Positions 1 through 7,450 of a stretch of 64,000 nucleotides of DNA are shown in pieces. Source of the DNA: Bacteroidota bacterium (lineage in GTDB: Bacteria; Bacteroidota; Bacteroidia; UBA8524); NCBI GenBank assembly GCA_016124735.1, contig WGMZ01000004.1, forward strand, positions 17,302 through 81,301. The letters are read 5' to 3'. Made by a program: the position numbers and the translations under genes. Numbering within the stretch: the stretch's first letter is position 1; each line of letters starts with the position of its first letter. Below the pieces are notes generated by a model, which worked only from the letters and a program-made list of their open reading frames with translations, was not told where the DNA came from and did not search any database.

Positions 1-371
1 ACACAGCACGCATAGAGTGAAGTGCCGTCTCTTATTATTTTAAAATTTGCCTGAATGCCAGACAGAGCTAATTCCAGCGGATTATCATCCTGTTCTAAAA
101 AGGATTGAGCCCCTTCATGGCGTTCGTCTTCTTCTTCATTTTCCAAAATCGGAATCATCATTTGGAAGAGCAAATTGTTCTCAGTCGCCTCAAATCCTTC
201 CGGAATTAAATCCGGGTGAATATCTCTTTTTGACAAATAGGCACCGGTCCTGTCCTGTTCCGTCAGATTTCCCACCTCATTGATTGCATGTGCATGCAGA
301 GGCAGTCCCGCACCCAATGCGAAAATCTGGAGAATAAAAGCGAACTGAAAAAGTCTCTTTAATCGGAACAT
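1..371 (-). CDS. Secreted protein of unknown function, N-terminal part
   Basis: The gene runs off the left edge, leaving about 123 N-terminal residues. The ATG at 371 is fixed by an in-frame TGA immediately upstream. The product opens with a clear Sec signal peptide (basic MFRLKR, a long hydrophobic stretch, then a LHAHA cleavage region) and continues with an acidic, soluble-looking region that includes an EEEDE run. I do not recognise a family. It is divergent from the TonB receptor gene at 625, with about 250 bases between them, so it has its own promoter and probably a periplasmic or outer-envelope location. The reading frame and signal peptide are well supported; the function is unknown. 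Confidence 0.7.
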   Translation of the reverse strand, partial: MFRLKRLFQFAFILQIFALGAGLPLHAHAINEVGNLTEQDRTGAYLSKRDIHPDLIPEGFEATENNLLFQMMIPILENEEEDERHEGAQSFLEQDDNPLELALSGIQANFKIIRDGTSLYACC

Positions 372-624
372 TCAATTTGAACTTTCAACCGGGTTAGGTC
401 AAGTTGAACGCCCCCGATTTACGCCATTTTTAAAATTTGCTAAAAAGCGGTGCAAACTTAAGGCCAAAGATTTGAGAATAACAAATGATTGGATCAAATG
501 TATATCAATTACATAATAACCTGGCCTAAAGGCCAATTTCAAGGTAATCCTCCTCATTGATATTCATTCCCAAAAACGAAAATTCGAGCCATCCAAAGAC
601 CGGAAATCCGTATTATTGAACCTC

Positions 625-2637
625 ATGTTTCGCGGGTATGTGTTTGTTATTTTATTCCTGGTCAATCTTCCATTGAAAGCCCAGCAAAACGACTCTTTAA
701 AAACCTATCATGGACCCGATGTTACCGTAAGCAGCTACCGGGTAGAAAAAAATGAGACAAGCTCAACGGAGATAAAACGCATCAATCCGGACTCCTTTCT
801 GCTTTCCTCTGCCTATACATTTACCGATCGTCTGCAACAAATTCCAGGTGTCCGTGTATTGTCTACAGGAATAGGCATCAGCAAGCCAGTAATTCGAGGG
901 TTTTATGGTAACCGGGTTTGCATCCTTCTCGGAGGACTTAAATTCGATAATCAGCAGTGGCAGGAAGAACATGGGATGGGACTCTCGGAAATGGGAGTCG
1001 GACATGTGGAGGTAATCAAAGGTCCAATGGGTGTACTTTATGGTAGCGAAGCTATGGGTGGCGTAATTAATTTAGTAGATGAAGAACCTCCGGTCCCGGG
1101 GAAAAGCAGGAATATCCTTAAAGTTCGGTTTCATGGGAACACCCTGGGAGAGCAAATTTTCTATTCGGGGATGAAAAACCGTGGGAAGTCGTGGAGTGGA
1201 ATCAATCTCGGGTATGAAAGCCATGGCGATTACCGGGACGGTGCCGGAAAACGGGTTTTGAATTCCCGCTACGACGGGTACTATATTAAAGGCTCGTATG
1301 GATTTACCCGCGGCAAATGGACCTCAGAAAATCATTTCTACTCTGGCTTCAACCGTTATGGATTCATCTTCAATGATGTGTACCGCTACATTGAGGCCGA
1401 CAAAAGATACAGCCGCAACCTGCAGAACTATCCCAACCATCAGGTTTGGCTCAATAACCTGAACAGCCAAAATACGTTTTCGCTTGGGGACAACTGGCTG
1501 CTTCATCTTAATGCAGGAATTCAAACGAATCAACGAATGGAAAATGAAGGTAGCGGTGCCATCAGCCTGAACATGTTTCTGCAAACTTCTCAGTACCTGC
1601 TGAAGGCCGAGAAACATATCAATTCGAAAAACCTTCTGGTGTTATCCCACTACCAGTCATTTGAGATCAATCGCAATTTCGGCTCCCGCGTTTTGGTACC
1701 TGACGCCAATATGCACGAAGCAAATGTTTCAGCATTTCTTCGCAGCAAAGTCGGAACAAGAATTCATCTGGAAAACAGCCTGAATATCGGATGGAAAAAT
1801 GTCACTTCATTTTACACGCTTAACTTTCACAAACAAGGGGGTGAAGCCCAGCCCTTTTCTACTAACAGAAACTACTTTAATTACCTGAGTGGAATCAATC
1901 TGAAGATGAATTCCAGATGGACATTCAAGCTAAATGCCTCCAGTGGAGTTCGTGTTCCCAATCTGGCGGAGTTTTCTTCTGATGGCCTTCATGAAGGCGT
2001 TTATACGTATGAAATTGGAAATCCTCATCTTCGAAGCGAAAAAATGCATGCTTTGAATGGCGCTTTACTGTTTGGCAAAGATCGAATCAAAGCAGAATTG
2101 CAGGTTTTCTATAACAGGATTCTCGATTATATCTACCTGGCCCCTACTCCGGAAACTTGGTTTGGTTTTCCCGTGTTTCGTTACCGGCAACAAAATGCAA
2201 CGCAATACGGCGCCGAGTTTGCTCTAAAATGGAAACTCAACGACTGGCTTGTCTCTGAATCAAATATTGCCTGGATGAGCGGGTTTACAGATGATGGAAA
2301 TTATCTTCCTTTTCTCCCACCTGCCCGAGGCTCTGTGAAATTTTCCAATACGGGATGGAATCTTAATAAAGTAAAGCTACACTCCAATGTCGAAGCCATT
2401 TGGACCTCGGCACAAAACCACACCTATCCGGGTGAACCGGGAACACCGGCCTACGCCCTGTATAATGCCGGAATTTCCTTTTCCGGACAATTCAGGCGAT
2501 GCAGCTATACTTTCAGTGCAACGGTCAATAATTTGTTCGATCAGGCTTATACGGATCCACTCTCCCGAATGAAGTATTTTGGATTATTAAACCCAGGACG
2601 AAATATTGGCATTGCTGCACGTATTCAATTGAACTAG
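625..2637 (+). CDS. TonB-dependent outer membrane receptor
   Basis: About 670 residues. An N-terminal signal peptide (ending near PLKAQQ) is followed by a plug domain with the usual VIRGF and GPMGVLYGSEAMGGVINLV-type segments near residues 90-155, then a long beta-barrel rich in alternating aromatic residues and ending at a terminal strand, GIAARIQLN. It should import a scarce substrate across the outer membrane using TonB/ExbBD energy. There is no carboxypeptidase-regulatory-like N-domain and no SusD partner, so the substrate is more likely a metal chelate, haem or cofactor than a glycan. A TTG lies in frame at 616, but the ATG at 625 is the better start. The gene at 2641 follows at once in the same frame after TAG ATT, suggesting an operon. 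The substrate cannot be read from the sequence. Confidence 0.9.
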   Translation: MFRGYVFVILFLVNLPLKAQQNDSLKTYHGPDVTVSSYRVEKNETSSTEIKRINPDSFLLSSAYTFTDRLQQIPGVRVLSTGIGISKPVIRGFYGNRVCILLGGLKFDNQQWQEEHGMGLSEMGVGHVEVIKGPMGVLYGSEAMGGVINLVDEEPPVPGKSRNILKVRFHGNTLGEQIFYSGMKNRGKSWSGINLGYESHGDYRDGAGKRVLNSRYDGYYIKGSYGFTRGKWTSENHFYSGFNRYGFIFNDVYRYIEADKRYSRNLQNYPNHQVWLNNLNSQNTFSLGDNWLLHLNAGIQTNQRMENEGSGAISLNMFLQTSQYLLKAEKHINSKNLLVLSHYQSFEINRNFGSRVLVPDANMHEANVSAFLRSKVGTRIHLENSLNIGWKNVTSFYTLNFHKQGGEAQPFSTNRNYFNYLSGINLKMNSRWTFKLNASSGVRVPNLAEFSSDGLHEGVYTYEIGNPHLRSEKMHALNGALLFGKDRIKAELQVFYNRILDYIYLAPTPETWFGFPVFRYRQQNATQYGAEFALKWKLNDWLVSESNIAWMSGFTDDGNYLPFLPPARGSVKFSNTGWNLNKVKLHSNVEAIWTSAQNHTYPGEPGTPAYALYNAGISFSGQFRRCSYTFSATVNNLFDQAYTDPLSRMKYFGLLNPGRNIGIAARIQLN

Positions 2638-2640
2638 ATT

Positions 2641-3174
2641 GTGAAGAAATCCCTGTTGTATTCGCTTTGTTTAGGCCCTGTGCTCACAGGACTTACAGCG
2701 CTCGCATGGATTCCAGTTTGCATCACATTGATTCAGGTAGGGCATCAATCGAATACCTTTGGTTACCTATCACATTCAGAACCTGTTATTTGGGAAGTTT
2801 CCCTGGAGAACGCCAATGTTTGGGTAAAGAATGGCAAAGAAGTAGTCCGGAATGGAAGACTATACGATGTAACCGCCCTGGATACTTTCGGGACCATTAT
2901 TCGTATTTCTCTTATTGAAGATGAAGAAGAAAATTTTCTCTTAAGGATATTAGAGAATCAGATTGCCGGGGCAGATATTCCGCTCGGCAAAAAACAGGAG
3001 AATCGCTTCCCCGACCTTCATCAATGGGACCTGCATGAACTGGTTCAAATACGCGCCCATTTTCTTTACACCTATAAGCAGATGCCCACATCCGCATTGA
3101 TTCAAAAGCCTGATTTTTTAGAAGATCCACCACCGGAGCATGCGCATTTTCTCCATGCGTATGAAAAGGCCTGA
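2641..3174 (+). CDS. Small membrane-anchored protein in TonB receptor operon
   Basis: 177 residues with a GTG start; it is the only plausible start because the receptor's TAG stop is in the same frame six bases upstream. Residues 5-35 form a hydrophobic signal or anchor segment. The rest is a soluble domain with an acidic patch (EDEEEN) and a C-terminal third carrying several histidines (HQWDLHE, RAHF, EHAHFLHAYE). I do not recognise the family. Its position 3 bases behind the receptor suggests it works with the imported substrate, and the histidines make a metal ligand conceivable, but that is inference only. Confidence 0.75.
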   Translation: MKKSLLYSLCLGPVLTGLTALAWIPVCITLIQVGHQSNTFGYLSHSEPVIWEVSLENANVWVKNGKEVVRNGRLYDVTALDTFGTIIRISLIEDEEENFLLRILENQIAGADIPLGKKQENRFPDLHQWDLHELVQIRAHFLYTYKQMPTSALIQKPDFLEDPPPEHAHFLHAYEKA

Positions 3175-3206
3175 CCGGCTCAAAACTAAATTAATCAAGC
3201 TAACAC

Positions 3207-3614
3207 ATGAAAATTATCAAATTGGCCCTGGTCGTGTTTACCATGGCTTTTGTTGCAACGTCTTGTAAAAAAGATGAAGGAAAACTTCCGTCCATTCAAT
3301 TCAATACCTCTGCCGATTTTGTGAGTAGTGATATTACTCTTCCGGAAGGCGATACCGCAGTGATACAGATTATCGCAGATAAAACAGAGGACAAAGATGT
3401 ATTGAAAAAATTCGACATCTCCCTTTCCGAAAATGGCGGGGTAAATCAATCTATTTACAATGTGGATTTAAACAGTGATCAGGAAGATCATTTTGAATAT
3501 ACTTATAGAGCGGTGGCGGGTGCCGGAAGCGGACATACCCGAAAATACACTTTTACGATTTCCAACCGCGATGGTTTGGTAAATCAGCAAAGCATTACAA
3601 TTACTACCCAATAG
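3207..3614 (+). CDS. Small lipoprotein, probable third gene of the receptor operon
   Basis: 135 residues. The N-terminus is a lipoprotein signal with a lipobox ending in VATSC followed by KKDEG, the common Bacteroidota SCKK pattern, so the mature protein is probably anchored in the outer membrane. The remainder is a beta-rich domain of about 110 residues with many acidic side chains. No catalytic motif is visible. It lies 32 bases after the preceding gene and is followed by a strong hairpin terminator at 3626-3663, which makes it the likely last gene of the unit starting at 625. Confidence 0.75.
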   Translation: MKIIKLALVVFTMAFVATSCKKDEGKLPSIQFNTSADFVSSDITLPEGDTAVIQIIADKTEDKDVLKKFDISLSENGGVNQSIYNVDLNSDQEDHFEYTYRAVAGAGSGHTRKYTFTISNRDGLVNQQSITITTQ

Positions 3615-3625
3615 TTCCATTATGC

Positions 3626-3663
3626 AATACAAATGCCCGTTGAAAATTTCGGGCATTTGTATT
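3626..3663 (+). terminator. Intrinsic terminator-like hairpin
   Basis: A perfect 14-base inverted repeat (AATACAAATGCCCG at 3626-3639 and its complement at 3650-3663) encloses a 10-base loop. It starts 12 bases after the stop of the lipoprotein gene and is followed by an AT-rich run, but not by a pure T tract. It probably ends the receptor operon or attenuates readthrough into the lipoprotein gene at 3689. Confidence 0.7.
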
Positions 3664-3688
3664 ATTATTACCTGTTATTTTTCTGAAT

Positions 3689-4054
3689 ATGAGAATATTT
3701 ACCTTATTACTATTCTCCGTGATTTTGCTGAATACTATTTCCTGCAAGAAGGATAATCAGGAACCAGCGCCAAGCACCGGAACCATTCAGATTGTGTTCA
3801 ATGGAACCCCAAGCGCGGGCTTCGGAGATAAAGTAGAGTTCTATTTTGCCAAAGACCTCTACCATTTGCAGACGAATATTTTCAGTTTTAGCAAAGTTTC
3901 CAACGCGCCCCACACTACCATTACTATGGGTGAAACAGAACCTCAAGACTGGTATTATAAGCGCCTGATTTCTACAAGCGGCCCCCCTCAGGAAACACAA
4001 GGAACCGTGAAGGTAACAGCCGGCAAAACGGCCACCATTTCTGTCGATTTCTAA
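3689..4054 (+). CDS. Small SCKK-type lipoprotein
   Basis: 121 residues. A hydrophobic signal ends in the lipobox NTISC followed by KKDN, so it is a predicted lipoprotein. The mature part starts with a short Pro/Ser linker and then a compact beta-rich domain (TIQIVFNG, VEFYFAKDLY) ending in ISVDF. No enzymatic motif is seen and the family is not recognised. It sits between the terminator at 3626-3663 and alkB, from which it is separated by 46 bases, so it could share a transcript with alkB. Confidence 0.65.
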   Translation: MRIFTLLLFSVILLNTISCKKDNQEPAPSTGTIQIVFNGTPSAGFGDKVEFYFAKDLYHLQTNIFSFSKVSNAPHTTITMGETEPQDWYYKRLISTSGPPQETQGTVKVTAGKTATISVDF

Positions 4055-4100
4055 ATCGCAGAAATTTGGCTTCTTCAGAATTTGCCCCGAACTTCGATTT

Positions 4101-5150
4101 ATGTCCTTTCGAACAGGTTCTTTGCGCTATCTGGCCGGTTTACTTCCGGCGCTTGGAGCGGCCAGTTCGTTTCAGAGAACAGGCTGGGGTGCCTGGACCC
4201 TTGTATTTGTAGTCTTTTTTCTGATTCCAATCCTGGATCAGGTTTTTGGGCGTTTCAAATTTATCAGTGCCCGCGAAGAAGATAGCACCCTGGCTTTCGA
4301 TTGGGTACTCTACCTGACTGTGCCAATCTATCTGTTTTTATACCTTTACTTCCTTCAGGATGTTTATCGAAATACTTACGATTTGCTAACCCTAAGTGGA
4401 AGAATCGTAAGTATGGGTTTGCTTTGCGGGGTATACGGGATCAACGTGGCTCATGAGTTGGGCCACCGCAAAGAGCTTTTCCCGCGGCTAGTGGCCCGAC
4501 TCTTATTGTGCACATCTTTCTATGCTCACTTTTATATTGAACACAATCGCGGACATCATAAACATGTTGCAACACCGGGAGATCCATCTTCTGCGCGTAA
4601 AAACGAAATGCTTTACACTTTTTGGATGCGATCCATGACAATGACCTGGTTGACTGCCTGGAGAATTGAAGCAAGAAAGATGAAGAATCTTCATCTTCCC
4701 ATTTTTCATTACAGAAATCAGATGATTGTTCTTCTATTTGCTCAGCTCTTTTGGTTTGGGGCAATCTTCTACTTTTTTGGATACCCGGTTATAATCTACA
4801 TATTGCTCTCTGCATGGATAGGAGCAGCATTGCTGGAAACCATCAATTATATTGAACACTATGGACTGAGCAGAAAGCAACTGGAATCCGGAGTCTATGA
4901 ACGCACAGGTGTCGAGCATTCCTGGAACTCAGACCATGTAGCAGGAAGGTTCGTTCTGTTTGAACTAAGTCGTCACAGTGATCATCATTATAAGGCTAGT
5001 AAACACTTTCCCAGTCTTGAGAGCAAAGAAGGTAGTCCGCAAATGCCCCTGGGTTATCCAGGGATGATGCTTATCTCTCTGATTCCCCCTTTGTGGTTTG
5101 CTATTATGAATCCAAAACTCGATAAAAAAGAAGGCTTAACCGCTCACTAA
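4101..5150 (+). CDS. alkB: Alkane 1-monooxygenase (AlkB-type membrane diiron hydroxylase)
   Basis: 349 residues, the usual length for the family. All four histidine motifs of AlkB hydroxylases are present: HELGH (about 118-122), EHNRGHH (147-153), NYIEHYG (249-255) and RHSDHH (291-296). These residues hold the non-haem diiron centre that inserts oxygen at the terminal carbon of n-alkanes. Hydrophobic segments around residues 10-50, 70-90, 100-115, 210-225 and 228-245 fit an inner-membrane enzyme. AlkB proteins need a rubredoxin and rubredoxin reductase, and neither gene is nearby. Close relatives in the same fold, such as xylene monooxygenases, differ around the third motif, and NYIEHYG favours AlkB. 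The real substrate may be a mid-chain alkane or another apolar chain. Confidence 0.92.
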   Translation: MSFRTGSLRYLAGLLPALGAASSFQRTGWGAWTLVFVVFFLIPILDQVFGRFKFISAREEDSTLAFDWVLYLTVPIYLFLYLYFLQDVYRNTYDLLTLSGRIVSMGLLCGVYGINVAHELGHRKELFPRLVARLLLCTSFYAHFYIEHNRGHHKHVATPGDPSSARKNEMLYTFWMRSMTMTWLTAWRIEARKMKNLHLPIFHYRNQMIVLLFAQLFWFGAIFYFFGYPVIIYILLSAWIGAALLETINYIEHYGLSRKQLESGVYERTGVEHSWNSDHVAGRFVLFELSRHSDHHYKASKHFPSLESKEGSPQMPLGYPGMMLISLIPPLWFAIMNPKLDKKEGLTAH

Positions 5151-5270
5151 CAGGTGGAAAGGGAAATGAATCCCGAGTGTATTTTTCAAATAGCGTATTT
5201 GATTTGCTGATTTTACGTCATTTAACGTGAAATTTAAACTCCTTTCAAATCCTTGATCTAGATTTAAATT

Positions 5271-5753
5271 ATGAACTTACTAATCTTGGGGGGAACAATG
5301 GCAACTTGCATGTTTTTAGCATCCTGCATCGCAAGTCCTGAACCTGTTGTTTCATCTGAAGCTGATCCGGCTCCAGAGCCCCAAAACGACACATTAACAA
5401 AATCTCAGGCTGGTATTGGCCCAAAAGTCGAGCTGCGTGTGTCCCGAATCTCCGTATCAGGACAAAATATGCGGTTAGAGGTAATCAATCGAACCGGCGT
5501 GGCTCTCAACTCCATTAAGGGAATGGTTACTTTTTACGACAGAAAAGGGAACAAAATGTACGACTCATTACAGATGAGAGACTTTCAACCATTTTCTGCT
5601 TACAAGATGCAAGGAATTGTTGGCCCTTATTCCAAAGCCTCTGTTCAGGTGGAGGTCATTGTGCCTTCCGGATGCAAGGACGCGCGCGTAATTCTTCGTC
5701 AGGCAAGCCATGCCGATGGCACGGTGATGCAGTTTAAAACGAATGCTTATTGA
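5271..5753 (+). CDS. Lipoprotein with a small beta-sandwich-like domain
   Basis: 160 residues. The signal ends in a lipobox FLASC, giving a predicted lipid anchor, followed by a low-complexity Pro/Glu/Ser linker to about residue 45. The folded part (residues 55-155) contains LRVSRISVSG, LEVINRTG and VTFYDRKGNKMYD, a pattern resembling FxLYD-type small beta-sandwich domains, although that match is my impression only. It lies 120 bases after alkB with its own possible promoter space, and converges on the minus-strand gene ending at 5773. Function unknown. Confidence 0.7.
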   Translation: MNLLILGGTMATCMFLASCIASPEPVVSSEADPAPEPQNDTLTKSQAGIGPKVELRVSRISVSGQNMRLEVINRTGVALNSIKGMVTFYDRKGNKMYDSLQMRDFQPFSAYKMQGIVGPYSKASVQVEVIVPSGCKDARVILRQASHADGTVMQFKTNAY

Positions 5754-5772
5754 CGATAATTACTCGCTCTTT

Positions 5773-7125
5773 CTATGAATCCCAATCAGCCCCAAATATC
5801 GACAGGACGTGAATGTTCAGCTTGGACTCGGTACTTTCTCTGTAGAGCTTTTCAACGAGTTCTTCGGACGCCCGTAACGGTTCCGGCAGCGTAAATGTCT
5901 TTTCGATGGGGCTGATTTCATCCAAACGATTCATCACAAATGAAACATTCAATCTATCCACTCCGATTGCCGGTTGATAAGATGTTTCACTTTCTTCATC
6001 GCTGGCAACTATTTCACTGAGTAAACCGGCTTTGCATAGCTCATTGCAAAATTCCTTGATCACTTTAAAAGGCAGATCCAGCTCCTGACTCCATTCCTGT
6101 GCGGAATACGAAGGCCCTCCATCTTCAAATCTCTTCGCACTCAGAGCCATTATGGTAAGCGCCAGCACAAGTTTTTGTTTATTGCTGGGGATGAAATGCT
6201 GCCTTTCATCGACATGCATTTCGATATTTTGAAGAGAATAACTCACTTCTGCTCCAATGAGCACAATGATCCAGGCAACCTGCAGAAAAGTGATAAACAG
6301 AGGAAAGAAAGCAAAACTACCGTAAATCGCATTGTACCGGCTCACGCCGACTTGAAACTCAATATAGCCCCACTGGAACAATTGAAAGCTAAAACCCGCA
6401 ACGATGCCGGCCACAATTGCTGGTTTCAAGCGAACTCTCGTGTTCGGGATTATCATATAAACCAGCATAAAAAGCAAAGCATTCAGTACATAAGGAATCA
6501 AATTGATGGAGAAGATGATGATGTCTCTCAGGAACCCAAGACTGATCCATCGCTGTGCAAAATCAGTAATAAATGCCGAAATAAATAGTGTGGCACTTCC
6601 TGCTGCAATGAAGAAAACAGGAGCCAGGAGTAATATGCTGAAGTAATCTGTAAACTTGCGTACCCAGCTACGGTTGACTGTGATTTGCCAGATGCTATTA
6701 AAACTCATCTCGATGCTGCTCAATACCTGAAGCACCGACCAAATAAGGATGATGAAACCTAAACCGGCCACGAGTCCGCCTTGTGTATTGGCCAGAAGCC
6801 TGTTCACAAAACTTAGGAGTTGTTCGAGTAATTGTGGTTCCTCACTGAATGAATAATATAATTGTTCGCGCAGACGTTCTTCCAGGCCAAACCCTTTGGC
6901 AATACCAAAAACCATGGCAACAACCGGTACTACCGAAAGCAAAGTGTAAAAGGTTAGGGCACTGGCTTGCAGAATAAGTTTCTTTTCACCGAAATCTTCA
7001 ACAGCCAGGATAATGATGCGAATGAGTTTTACCAGATAACGGTTGCTGCGGTTCAGTTTCGAATCATCGATGGTCCATACACCATGACTCAGGAAGCGGA
7101 ATATTTTTCGGAATAAAGCCTTCAC
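5773..7125 (-). CDS. YihY/virulence factor BrkB family membrane protein
   Basis: About 450 residues from the GTG at 7125; the frame is open back to an ATG at 7254. Family features include the conserved ASALTFYTLLSVVP segment, then six predicted transmembrane helices (LLSVVPVVAMVFG, GFIILIWSVLQ, ILLLAPVFFIAAG, LLFMLVYMIIP, IVAGIVAGFSF, FITFLQVAWIIVLIGAEV) and a soluble C-terminal tail resembling a winged-helix module. These proteins were once called ribonuclease BN, but that activity is not theirs and the cellular role is unsettled. I prefer the GTG at 7125 (VKALFRKIFRFL) because homologues begin near there and the stretch between 7254 and 7125 is poorly protein-like and contains a 23-base palindrome. 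Confidence 0.85.
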   Translation of the reverse strand: MKALFRKIFRFLSHGVWTIDDSKLNRSNRYLVKLIRIIILAVEDFGEKKLILQASALTFYTLLSVVPVVAMVFGIAKGFGLEERLREQLYYSFSEEPQLLEQLLSFVNRLLANTQGGLVAGLGFIILIWSVLQVLSSIEMSFNSIWQITVNRSWVRKFTDYFSILLLAPVFFIAAGSATLFISAFITDFAQRWISLGFLRDIIIFSINLIPYVLNALLFMLVYMIIPNTRVRLKPAIVAGIVAGFSFQLFQWGYIEFQVGVSRYNAIYGSFAFFPLFITFLQVAWIIVLIGAEVSYSLQNIEMHVDERQHFIPSNKQKLVLALTIMALSAKRFEDGGPSYSAQEWSQELDLPFKVIKEFCNELCKAGLLSEIVASDEESETSYQPAIGVDRLNVSFVMNRLDEISPIEKTFTLPEPLRASEELVEKLYRESTESKLNIHVLSIFGADWDS

Positions 7126-7220
7126 CTCGCTAAGATAGGAGAATTGCAGAATGATTCCTCTTCCAGCCCTCTCAACGAAGGCGATGATCTGTCCTTCCCC
7201 CCCTGAGGGGACTTTCTCGA

Positions 7221-7243
7221 CTTTCCCCTCAATGAGGGGAAAG
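7221..7243. repeat. Perfect palindrome upstream of the yihY-like gene
   Basis: Eleven-base arms CTTTCCCCTCA (7221-7231) and TGAGGGGAAAG (7233-7243) are separated by one base, and a second smaller CCCC-TGA-GGGG palindrome lies just to the left at 7200-7210. It falls within the doubtful N-terminal extension of the yihY-like gene, so it is more likely 5' noncoding: a hairpin or a REP-like unit. Confidence 0.6.
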
Positions 7244-7450
7244 ATAGTCCGCATTCGCTCGAAACATTCTCATAGATTTTTCAAAGTAATATTGAAAAAG
7301 TATTCCCCTTAAGTAATACGAATTTTTAATGGTGGACTTTAACCGGCCCTCATTCAATTTCTTGTCAATCGACTCAATACAGACCTCTGCAAACACAATG
7401 TTGGATATTCTGTATATTATTGATTTTCACCTTCCCTTCATTGGATTGGC

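Noticed and set aside
47..283. A plus-strand frame of 78 residues near the left edge
   Set aside because: The minus strand here encodes a secreted protein with a good signal peptide, and the plus-strand frame is its antisense.
5151..5270. A promoter for the lipoprotein at 5271
   Set aside because: The sequence is AT-rich but has no clear TAnnTTTG box at the right distance.
7255..7450. A hidden gene between the E1 and YihY-like genes
   Set aside because: No frame of useful length with a start codon or coding bias is present in this 196-base stretch.
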